64,000 nucleotides of DNA. Origin: M3007 sp037445225. GTDB lineage: Bacteria > Bacteroidota > Bacteroidia > Chitinophagales > Saprospiraceae. This document shows, in pieces, positions 9,213-16,503 of the stretch (its first letter is position 1; every line of letters starts with the position of its first letter). A model generated the notes under the pieces. The model searched no databases. It saw nothing but the letters and a program-made list of their open reading frames with translations, and was not told where the DNA came from. The DNA is taken from the NCBI GenBank assembly GCA_037445225.1, contig JBBIKW010000003.1, positions 186,001-250,000 on the forward strand. Reading direction: 5' to 3'. The position numbers and the translations under genes were made by a program.

Positions 9213-10481
9213 TTATCCCATATTTTTAATGATTTCGTCGCCAAATTCGGAGCATTTGAGTCGGGTTGCGCCTTTCATGAGGCGTTCAAAATCATAGGTG
9301 ACGCGTTTGCTGCGGATAGAGCGCTCCAAGCCTTTGATGATGAGTTTAGCGGCTTTTGTCCAGCCCAAATACTCGAGCATCATCACGCCCGATAGGATCA
9401 CCGAAGAGGGATTCACCATGTCTTTGCCGGCGTATTTGGGCGCAGTGCCGTGGGTAGCCTCGAAGATAGCGTGACCGGTGAGGTAGTTGATGTTGGCCCC
9501 CGGTGCGATGCCGATGCCGCCAACTTGGGCCGCTAAGGCGTCGGATATATAGTCGCCGTTGAGGTTTAGGGTAGCGATGACGTCGTATTCTGCGGGCCGC
9601 AACAGGATTTGTTGGAGGAAGGCATCGGCGATGACGTCTTTGATGATGAGTTTTCCAGCGGCGACGGCCTCGTTTTGGGCTTGGTTAGCCGCCTCTTCTC
9701 CTGCGCTTTCTTTGATGCGTTCGTACTGGGCCCACGTGAAGACGCGATCGCCGTATTCACGCTCGGCCAGGGCGTAGCCCCAATCCTTAAACTTACCTTC
9801 GGTAAATTTAAGGATGTTGCCCTTGTGCACCAGCGTTACGGATTTGCGCTGGTGCTTTAGCGCATAGTCGATAGCGGCGCGCACCAGGCGCTCTGTGCCC
9901 TCCACCGACACCGGCTTTACCCCCAAGGAAGAGGTGTCGGGAAAGCGTATCTTCTTCACGCCCATCTCCTCTTGAAGGAAGCGGAGCAATTTCTGACACT
10001 CAGGGCTTCCTTGGAGGTACTCAATGCCGGCGTAGATATCCTCCGTGTTCTCTCGGAAGACCACCATGTTGACCAAACCGGGCTGCTTGACAGGACTGGG
10101 CACCCCGCGGAACCAACGCACCGGGCGAACGCAAGCGTAGAGGTCGAGCTGTTGGCGCAAGGCGACGTTGAGCGAGCGAATGCCGCCTCCTACCGGGGTC
10201 GTTAGCGGTCCTTTGATAGCTACTTTGTGTTGGCTGATGATATCCAGCGTTTCTTGGGGCAGCCAATCACCGGTCTGCCGAAAGGCTTTTTCGCCAGCAA
10301 GGACTTCTTTCCAGACAATCCGCTTTTTTCCTCCAAAGGCTTTCTGAACGGCCGCATCGAAGACGCGCACCGCCGCTGCCCAAATGTCGGGGCCCGTACC
10401 GTCGCCCTCGATGTAGGGAATAATTGGGTCATCAGGCACGCGCAGCTTACCGCGCTTAATAGAGATAGGTGTCCCTTGCAT
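9213..10481 (-). CDS. icd: NADP-dependent isocitrate dehydrogenase
   Basis: Converts isocitrate to 2-oxoglutarate in the TCA cycle. The 422-residue length and sequence match the bacterial homodimeric type. Visible motifs are IEGDGTGPD, the substrate loop RSLNVALRQQLDLYACVRP, FRENTEDIYAG, and HGTAPKYAGKD. The Lys-Tyr after HGTAP is the signature of NADP rather than NAD use. NINYLTGHAIFEATHGTAP is intact. A near-consensus box (TACTTTCG on the minus strand, 10523-10530) lies 40 nt upstream. Single gene, not in an operon. Confidence 0.95.
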   Translation of the reverse strand: MQGTPISIKRGKLRVPDDPIIPYIEGDGTGPDIWAAAVRVFDAAVQKAFGGKKRIVWKEVLAGEKAFRQTGDWLPQETLDIISQHKVAIKGPLTTPVGGGIRSLNVALRQQLDLYACVRPVRWFRGVPSPVKQPGLVNMVVFRENTEDIYAGIEYLQGSPECQKLLRFLQEEMGVKKIRFPDTSSLGVKPVSVEGTERLVRAAIDYALKHQRKSVTLVHKGNILKFTEGKFKDWGYALAEREYGDRVFTWAQYERIKESAGEEAANQAQNEAVAAGKLIIKDVIADAFLQQILLRPAEYDVIATLNLNGDYISDALAAQVGGIGIAPGANINYLTGHAIFEATHGTAPKYAGKDMVNPSSVILSGVMMLEYLGWTKAAKLIIKGLERSIRSKRVTYDFERLMKGATRLKCSEFGDEIIKNMG

Positions 10482-10593
10482 AGCTATTCGTACGGTTAGT
10501 TAGCTGTGATTTCCTCGCGCGGCGAAAGTAAAAGAGAAAGGTGAAACGTTTTCGCTCTTCGCAAAAATGCGATACAGACAACGGCGCGTAGAG

Positions 10594-11423
10594 TTATTTT
10601 GCTCCCGACTGGACTTCTCTCCGAAAAACAGCGAGCAACTCGCCCGGATCGGAGAGCAGCTTTCGGTCCGTGTGGTTTAAGCAGGGAAAACTCGGTTTGC
10701 AACCGCTAAAGTAGGTGCGCACACCAGTCGGCAGCCATTCGCACTGCACTTTTTTGGGTTTACCGCCTCCCAAGTCGTGTACGCCGTCGGTATTGCAATA
10801 CAGCCATTTATCGTGGTCTTTGACGCTGTCTCCCTTCAGGAAAACAGCTGGCTTTTCAAAAAAAACCGTCTAGATCGGTGTTCTTTCGTTCCTCGTTTTT
10901 GCAGCATCTGCACAGGCTTTCACAAAGGCATCTATAACTTTATCATTTTCTTGGTCGGTTTTTCGTTTTTCGCTTTGATCTTTTTTTATTCTCTGTTCTT
11001 CCGCATTTCTTGAGCACGTTTCGACAGATTTTCGCTTCTAAACTTGGGTTTAGGTATCGTGTCAGACTTCCTTTCTACGACACACGTGGGAAACCCTGCC
11101 GGTGCGGGGTCGCCAATAACGTAAAACTTCATAACACCGCCTCGGCCAGATCGCTTAATGATCTCGGAGAGTTGGCGGATATGTTTCGAAGTTATACTAA
11201 AGTTTTGGACAAAAGAGCCGCTGATATCTTCGCCAATAGCTAAGGCTATAGGAGTGTCCTTAAAAACAAGGTGAGGAGGCGGTGTAGCGCGTGTAAAACC
11301 CCTTGCTTCGATATAGGCACACAACATGAGAAGTGCACATAATAGTAATAGCTCGTACAGTTGAATGATTTTTAGGATAAGGATAGTTAAGATCCCGAAC
11401 AGCGCTCTCTTCGCTAGTCGCAT
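10594..11423 (-). pseudogene. Decayed gene for a membrane-anchored VWA-like protein
   Basis: From ATG 11423 the frame encodes a hydrophobic N-terminus (LFGILTILILKIIQLYELLLLCALLMLCAY), then a beta/alpha segment with the motif IGEDISGSF, which fits the DxSxS metal site of von Willebrand A domains, then GRGGVMKFYVIGDP. It stops at 10986-10988 inside a run of A/T. In the neighbouring frame the protein clearly continues (DQSEKRKTDQENDKVIDAFVKAC) to an amber stop at 10870-10872. The same frame then stays open for 91 codons, with DGVHDLGGGKPKK, to a TAA at 10594. One indel and one nonsense change therefore break an ancestral protein of about 275 residues. The gene lies 28 nt after another decayed gene. 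Confidence 0.6.
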
Positions 11424-11451
11424 ATGAGGGAGTCAAATCCGTTTTCAACCT

Positions 11452-12184
11452 TTACTTTTCCGGACTAGGCAAGTCGATAAAGTGCCGGCTGTCGGCGTGG
11501 AAGGGGCCTAAGAATTCGCGGTTCTCTATCCAGAGCGATACTAAGTGATCCCAGCCGCCGGTCCAGTAAAGGATCGCCTCTCTCCGTTTTCATCGGTGAG
11601 GAAGTCGCCCGTTCGAGATCCGTTGGGTAAAATGCCAAATACTTTTTGGCAGCTTATCGCCTTGCGATTGTGTCCGCGGATTTGGAAAACGATTTTGCTA
11701 AAGAAGAGGTCGATGTAGTTGTCGTCCTGAATACTTCGGTACTGGTAGCGCAAAAAAGAACGAGATAGGTCCTCCGACATTTTGTACGAGTCGTTGTGTA
11801 AGCATGCCTTTCGAGCGTATTCTACTGCTTCAGCATCGAGTCGACCACAGGAATTTTTGTAGATCTGAAATTGCTCGTAATTCCGTCTTTTTACTCGCTG
11901 CATCAAAAGGCCTTTCAAAGAAACGCCAGATATAGTCTTCTGTAAAGAGCTCTCCAATGAGTGCAACGATGGGTAGAATTAAAAGCACAAAGCTCAGAAA
12001 ACCCAAGCTTTCTACTTCTTCGACTTCTACAGCTAAGCGAGATCGAAGAAAGATATGCCGTTACTGCCACTACGCCGATCAGGAGGAGCGCTGAAATAAT
12101 AGCTAACTCTTGTGACCACTTTCTTTGCCGTTCCATCTCCGCATCCCTTACAGGGGGCGGAGCCTTTGTCTTTCTAATGTGCAC
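11452..12184 (-). pseudogene. Decayed gene for a two-helix membrane protein
   Basis: Coherent protein sequence can be read only by switching frame several times. From GTG 12184: RDAEMERQRKWSQELAIISA and a first membrane helix. After a break near 12030: VEVEEVESLGFLSF, a second helix (FVLLILPIVALIGEL), then FTEDYIWRFFERPFDAA. After a break near 11850: DAEAVEYARKACLHNDS, SEDLSRSFLRYQYRS, NYIDLFFSKIVFQIRG. After a break near 11585: ILYWTGGWDHLVSLWIE and DSRHFIDLPSPEK with a TAA at 11452. At least three indels are needed. The inferred intact protein has about 240 residues, with two helices and a C-terminal soluble domain. I do not recognise the family. Confidence 0.6.
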
Positions 12185-12190
12185 GTAGCT

Positions 12191-12576
12191 TCACCGCTCC
12201 CACATGTACACATCTTCTGCCCATCCTCTCCCAATAAAATACGCTGTCATCAAAGCCCAACCGCTGATAAGCAGGCAAAATATGAGAATAGCCAGCCATC
12301 GCAGCCAAGGTGTATCCGCGAAAATATTGCCCTCCTCCACCAACGCGCGGAAGATATCCTATTTCAGAATAATATTCTTATATTATAAAAATAAAAAATA
12401 GGATATTTTGAAATGTGACTGAGGAACTGACCATGATCTTTCGCCAATGCTCCAAAGCTTGCTCGGCCTTCTTGTACTGTTGCTTATGAGGATGCCCTTT
12501 GTTGGCCATTTCGGCAGCCCCCTGGCTCGGTTGAGCGCGATAGCACCATTTCGTTGTAGAGACTTAAATGTCCCAT
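12191..12576 (-). pseudogene. Decayed gene for a small membrane protein
   Basis: ATG 12576 opens MGHLSLYNEMVLSRSTEPG. The frame breaks at a run of five G; removing one G joins it to AAEMANKGHPHKQQYKKAEQ and ALEHWRKIMV. An AT-rich palindromic segment (12354-12406) then interrupts the gene. Beyond it, another open frame gives DIFRALVEEGNIFADTPWLR, a membrane helix (LAILIFCLLISGWALMTAYFI), GRGWAEDVYMWER and a TGA at 12191. The ancestral product was probably about 115 residues with one C-terminal helix. It is first of three decayed genes on the same strand, which were probably one operon. Confidence 0.5.
12354..12406. repeat. AT-rich element with 11-bp inverted repeats
   Basis: ATATCCTATTT at 12354-12364 and AAATAGGATAT at 12396-12406 are perfect inverted repeats around 31 nt of almost pure A/T. 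It sits inside the decayed gene 12191-12576, between two recognisable coding stretches, so it may be a small inserted palindromic or MITE-like element. No clear target duplication was found. Confidence 0.45.
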
Positions 12577-13020
12577 AACTGTCCTTTGGCGTGTGTGCTT
12601 TGGTGAAAAATTCAGAGCGCTGTGTGTTTGTACCTTATTAGCGGTATATGGCACTTACCAATAAATTTGCCAAAAAAGTAAAAGAATAATCCGATCAATC
12701 GATAAAAACTGCCGTTTTCTAAAAAGCATTGCCTATCTAACATTTCAACATCTGGCACTCAAAGGGCTGGAGCGCGTAGATCTCTCTTTTTAAGGTGAGT
12801 TAAGCACAAGCGCGGCTAGCGAGATGGGAGCAGAAATACCGAGGTGGTCTCGAGCTGAGCCGATAGGCACCCTCTCGCCCAGGGTAGTCGATTTCCCTTG
12901 AGCAACGCTCGACTAGCCTTATACTACTCGAGGCCGTTTCTCCGGCTTGAAGAAAGGTCGAGATATTTAGGCAACTCGGCAAGCTGCGTTTGGTTTTCGG
13001 AGAAACGCTATGCGGTAAGA
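12577..13020. other. Gene-free stretch
   Basis: No convincing gene in either direction. The first part is A/T-rich, the second (12780-13020) is richer in G/C with several short complementary segments, for example around CTCGAG and GGAGAAAC. I tested it by eye against tmRNA, RNase P RNA and SRP RNA landmarks and saw none. It could be decayed sequence or an unrecognised structured RNA. Confidence 0.3.
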
Positions 13021-13048
13021 AGAAAAAAGCGCGTGACTTTTCACGCGC
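13021..13048 (-). terminator. Intrinsic terminator of mqnD
   Basis: Perfect 8-bp stem (GCGCGTGA / TCACGCGC, 13029-13048) with a 4-nt loop. On the minus strand it is followed by a run of T (13023-13028). It lies 85 nt after the mqnD stop. Confidence 0.8.
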
Positions 13049-13132
13049 CCCGAATTTTCCAATTCTAAAAAACAATACTTACACACACATGCCAGGTATG
13101 GGCGAAAACTATGCCAGAAATGAAATTTTTGT

Positions 13133-13966
13133 CTAATTTATAAAAAAGTCTTCGCGGAAATCGAAGACGATGCCCGTTGCTTTAGCCATGCGAAACATTT
13201 GGACAATCGCTTGACGTCCGAGGGGACCGAGTTGTCGCGAAAAGTCGTTGACATACAGGCGAATGTGGGCCTGCATCACTTCATCTTGCATGGCTTGCGC
13301 GTGCTTTCGGACGTACGGCATAGGGTCATCGGGATGGTCAAGGGCATACTCGACGCTGCGCCGAAGCACCCGGTTTATGCGCTGCTGGAGGGCTCTGTCC
13401 ATGTCGCGGCGCACGGCAATGCCGCCTAAGGGAATGGGTGAACCGGTCTTCTGCTCCCACCACGCGCCCAAATCGAGCAGGCAGTGCAGTCCCTTTTGAG
13501 CATAGGTGAAGCGGTTTTCATGGATGATGAGTCCCGCCACAGCGCTCCCCTGTAGGACGGCCTCTTCGATGTCGGAAAACAGCATCGCTACTTTGTTTTG
13601 CACGCGAGGGAAAGCCATACTCAACAAGAAGTTGGCTGTGGTTAGGGTGCCGGGGATAGCTACTGGGCCAGCCTGAAGCTCCGCCTCGCTTAGGCTTTTT
13701 CGAGCAATGAGGAGTGGCCCGCAGCCGTATCCCAAAGCACTGCCCGCATCCAACAGGCAATATTGATGGGTCAGATGTGCAAAAGCGTGGTAGCTGAGCT
13801 TAGTAACGCGAAGTTCTCCGGCAAAGGCCCGCTGGTTGAGAGCCTCGATATCTTCTAATACCGGCACAAAATGTAGACCTTCGGTGTCGATTTTTTGGTG
13901 GACGAGCGCATCGAAGATGAAGGTGTCGTTCGGGCAAGGCGAGTAGCCAATGGTTAGAGAAAGCAT
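13133..13966 (-). CDS. mqnD: 1,4-dihydroxy-6-naphthoate synthase
   Basis: Late enzyme of the futalosine pathway for menaquinone. The 277-residue protein starts MLSLTIGYSPCPNDTFIFDALVH, the hallmark opening of MqnD, and continues with ELRVTKLSYHAF, YGCGPLLIA and GLIIHENRFTY. These residues form the periplasmic-binding-protein-like fold that holds the substrate. Its presence says that the organism makes menaquinone by the futalosine rather than the Men route. The start overlaps the start of the divergent pseudouridine synthase gene by 17 nt, which is unusual for divergent genes. A strong terminator follows. Confidence 0.95.
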   Translation of the reverse strand: MLSLTIGYSPCPNDTFIFDALVHQKIDTEGLHFVPVLEDIEALNQRAFAGELRVTKLSYHAFAHLTHQYCLLDAGSALGYGCGPLLIARKSLSEAELQAGPVAIPGTLTTANFLLSMAFPRVQNKVAMLFSDIEEAVLQGSAVAGLIIHENRFTYAQKGLHCLLDLGAWWEQKTGSPIPLGGIAVRRDMDRALQQRINRVLRRSVEYALDHPDDPMPYVRKHAQAMQDEVMQAHIRLYVNDFSRQLGPLGRQAIVQMFRMAKATGIVFDFREDFFIN

Positions 13967-14636
13967 AGTTATTTACGAAGATAATCACCTTTTGGCGCTC
14001 AACAAGCCGGCAGGGTGGCTGGTTCAGGGCGACCGCACGGGCGATGCGACGCTGTTGGATTGGGGAAAAGCGTACCTGCACGAGCAATACGCCAAGCCGG
14101 GCGCGGTATTCTTGCATCCGGTTCACCGCATAGACCGGCCGGTAAGCGGCTTAGTACTTCTGGCGCGCACAAGTAAGGCGCTCAGTCGCCTAACGACCGC
14201 TTTTCGGGAGCGGCGAATAGAAAAAATTTATTGGGCCATCGTGATTGCACCGCCTCCTGCTGAAGCGGGCGAGTTGCGGCACCATCTTCTTAAGGACGAG
14301 GCGCGTAATCGAACCAAGGTAGTACGAGATCAAACCCCTGGAGCACAAGAGGCCGTGCTCCGCTACCGGTGGTTGGCTTCTACAGAAGCGGGGCACTTAT
14401 TAGAAGTATCTCCTCTCACAGGTCGCCCCCATCAAATACGCGCCCAGTTAGCTGCTGTGGGGTGCCCCATCAGTGGCGATGTGAAATACGGCGCGGCAGC
14501 GCCTTGGCCAACAGGAGCGATTGGACTGCACAGTCGGCGCCTTCAATTGGAGCATCCTGTGCGGCGCGCTCCTTTGGTGTTGGAAGCACCTTTGCCGCAG
14601 AGTCCTTGCTGGGAAGACGTCGCGAGGACATTCTAG
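13950..14636 (+). CDS. RluA-family pseudouridine synthase
   Basis: A 228-residue enzyme that isomerises uridine in RNA. It opens IVIYEDNHLLALNKPAGWLV, has the catalytic aspartate in VHRIDRPVSG, then KIYWAIV and the late motif LTGRPHQIRAQLA. It lacks an S4 domain, as do the short members of the family. The RNA target (rRNA or tRNA) cannot be predicted. The start at 13950 overlaps the mqnD start on the other strand by 17 nt; the stop overlaps that of prfA by 4 nt. Confidence 0.9.
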   Translation: MVRESIVIYEDNHLLALNKPAGWLVQGDRTGDATLLDWGKAYLHEQYAKPGAVFLHPVHRIDRPVSGLVLLARTSKALSRLTTAFRERRIEKIYWAIVIAPPPAEAGELRHHLLKDEARNRTKVVRDQTPGAQEAVLRYRWLASTEAGHLLEVSPLTGRPHQIRAQLAAVGCPISGDVKYGAAAPWPTGAIGLHSRRLQLEHPVRRAPLVLEAPLPQSPCWEDVARTF

Positions 14637-15706
14637 GTGTTTTCCGCTTGCAGCTTGGCAGCGTTATCGGCTAGCGTGAGGGCTTCAATGAGCTCATCCA
14701 ATTCTCCTTCAATGATTTTGTTCAGGTTGAAGTTCTTCTGGTCGCCTTCCAGACGGTGGTCCGTCACCCGATTTTGCGGCCAGTTATACGTGCGGATCTT
14801 CTCGGAACGGTCGCCTGAGCCCACCAAGATGCGGCGTTGAGCGGCTAAGGCGGAATGTTGCTGCTGTTGCTGCAATTCGCGCAACTGTTGCAAGAGTCGG
14901 CCCAGTGCAATCTCGCTGTTTTTGTGCTGCGAACGGCTCTCGGTGCTTTCGGCCACCAGACCGGTGGGTAGGTGGGTGTAGCGAACACCCGACTCCGTCC
15001 GGTTGACGTGCTGGCCACCGGCGCCGCTAGAGCGAAACACATCGCGCCGGAGATCTTCTTTGCGGATGTTCACTTCTTCGGGTTCCATGATCGGGAGCAC
15101 GGCCACTGAGGCGGCCGACGTGTGGATGCGCCCCTTCGCTTCGGTTTCAGGAACGCGCTGCACGCGGTGGATGCCCGACTCGAATTTGAGCTTGCTGTAT
15201 ACGTTTTCTCCGCTGACCTCTAAGACGACCTTGGAAAATCCGCCCACCGTACCGGGACTTTCATCTACGACCTCCACTTGCCAACCTTGGCGCTGAAAAT
15301 AGCGCGTGTACATGCGATACAAATCTCCCGCAAACAAGGCCGCCTCATCGCCGCCGGTGCCGGCGCGGATCTCAAAGATGACATCCTTCTCGTCCTCTGG
15401 GTCGCGCGGGACGAGCAGCGCCTTAATTTCCTCTTCCAACAGCCGAAGGTGTTCCTCCATACTCTCCACCTCTTCGCGCGCCAGCTGGCGCAGCTCCGGG
15501 TCATCAGCGTTTAGCATAGCGCGTGCCTCCGTCAACTGGCTTAGGGCCTTTTCATAGCGCTCGTATGCCGCCACAATGGGTTGCAGTTTCTTGTACTCTT
15601 TACTTATTTTTTTAGAGCATTCGGCATCGGCAGCTATGGTAGGATCGGCCAGCTGCTCCTCCAAATGCAGGTACTTGTCGCGAATCGCCTGGAGTTTATC
15701 TCGCAT
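14633..15706 (-). CDS. prfA: Peptide chain release factor 1
   Basis: RF1 ends translation at UAA and UAG. The 357-residue protein has the N-terminal helical domain, FEIRAGTGGDEAALFAGDL, the stop-recognition motif in VQRVPETEAKGRIHTS (P-x-T, here PET instead of the common PAT), and the catalytic GGQ in SSGAGGQHVNRTESGVR. A glutamine run (LRELQQQQQH) lies after the GGQ domain. Its promoter box TATCTTTG at 15730-15737 is divergent from that of the response regulator. It ends convergently with the pseudouridine synthase. Confidence 0.96.
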   Translation of the reverse strand: MRDKLQAIRDKYLHLEEQLADPTIAADAECSKKISKEYKKLQPIVAAYERYEKALSQLTEARAMLNADDPELRQLAREEVESMEEHLRLLEEEIKALLVPRDPEDEKDVIFEIRAGTGGDEAALFAGDLYRMYTRYFQRQGWQVEVVDESPGTVGGFSKVVLEVSGENVYSKLKFESGIHRVQRVPETEAKGRIHTSAASVAVLPIMEPEEVNIRKEDLRRDVFRSSGAGGQHVNRTESGVRYTHLPTGLVAESTESRSQHKNSEIALGRLLQQLRELQQQQQHSALAAQRRILVGSGDRSEKIRTYNWPQNRVTDHRLEGDQKNFNLNKIIEGELDELIEALTLADNAAKLQAENT

Positions 15707-15729
15707 AGTGCGTTAGGGTAAAGAGCGCG

Positions 15730-15737
15730 CAAAGATA
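15730..15737 (-). promoter_or_regulatory. -7 box (TATCTTTG) of prfA
   Basis: Exact match to TAnnTTTG on the minus strand, 24 nt before the prfA start codon. Confidence 0.55.
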
Positions 15738-15796
15738 GTGCGCTGCGATGAGGCTTTCGCTGGGGATAACCTGTTCCTTAAATGCGCGGCATGGGA

Positions 15797-15804
15797 TATC
15801 TTTG
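15797..15804 (+). promoter_or_regulatory. -7 box (TATCTTTG) of the two-component operon
   Basis: Exact match to TAnnTTTG, 33 nt before the response-regulator ATG. A TTC at 15774-15776 lies 20 nt upstream as a weak -33 element. Confidence 0.55.
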
Positions 15805-15837
15805 CAGGAGTAGTAAGGGCTTATTTTTCACACCACC

Positions 15838-16494
15838 ATGACGGCGGGAAATGTTTGTATTTTCATCGCAGATGACCACGCGATGTTTGCGGAAGGCTTA
15901 GAAAGCTTGCTGAGCGAAGAGCCGGACTTCAAGGTGTGCGGTTATGCGCGCAATGCGGAGGAGACCCTACAGCGCGTTCCCGATGTGCAGCCCGACGTGT
16001 TGCTGTTGGACATCAACCTGCCCGACCGGTCGGGGATAGAAGTATGTCAAGTCCTACGAGAGCGCTGCCCCTCCTTAAAAATTTTGGTGCTCTCTATGCA
16101 CAAAGACGAGAGCTACATCAGCGCCATGCTCGCCAACGGCGCTCAGGGATATGTGCTCAAGAATACCGGCCGAGCAGAGCTGTGCCAGGCCATCCGCGCC
16201 TTAGTCGAAGGCAAGACATACTTTTCTAAAGAAGTGACCGACACTATGATGCAAAGCCTCATGCGCGACCGCAAAAGTGGGACACCAAAGGAGCCGCCCA
16301 AAATCAGCCGTCGGGAGCGCGAGGTGCTCAAACTCATCGTAGACGAGCGCACCACCCAGGAAATTGCGGCACAATTATTTCTATCGGAGAAGACGGTGGA
16401 AAGCCATCGAGCTGCCTTGCTGGCCAAGTTGGGCGCTCGAAACACCGCCGGCCTTGTCAAGGCTGCGATTTATTGGAAACTCTTAGATGACTAA
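15838..16494 (+). CDS. NarL/FixJ-type response regulator
   Basis: A 218-residue regulator. The receiver domain (about 1-125) has the acidic pair in IADDHAMF, the phosphorylated aspartate D58 in LLLDINLPD, the switch serine in VLSMH and the conserved lysine in YVLKN. A LuxR-type helix-turn-helix follows (about 150-215), with SRREREVLKLI, TTQEIAAQLFLSEKTVESHR and NTAGLVKAAI. The histidine kinase starts 10 nt downstream, so the two form a two-component pair. Target genes are unknown. Confidence 0.93.
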   Translation: MTAGNVCIFIADDHAMFAEGLESLLSEEPDFKVCGYARNAEETLQRVPDVQPDVLLLDINLPDRSGIEVCQVLRERCPSLKILVLSMHKDESYISAMLANGAQGYVLKNTGRAELCQAIRALVEGKTYFSKEVTDTMMQSLMRDRKSGTPKEPPKISRREREVLKLIVDERTTQEIAAQLFLSEKTVESHRAALLAKLGARNTAGLVKAAIYWKLLDD

Positions 16495-16503
16495 ACCTCA
16501 TCG

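Noticed and set aside
12800..13075. 91-codon minus-strand frame
   Set aside because: It covers the mqnD terminator and has no protein-like pattern.
14850..14890. Gln-codon repeat as a microsatellite
   Set aside because: It is in frame within prfA and explained by the Gln run.
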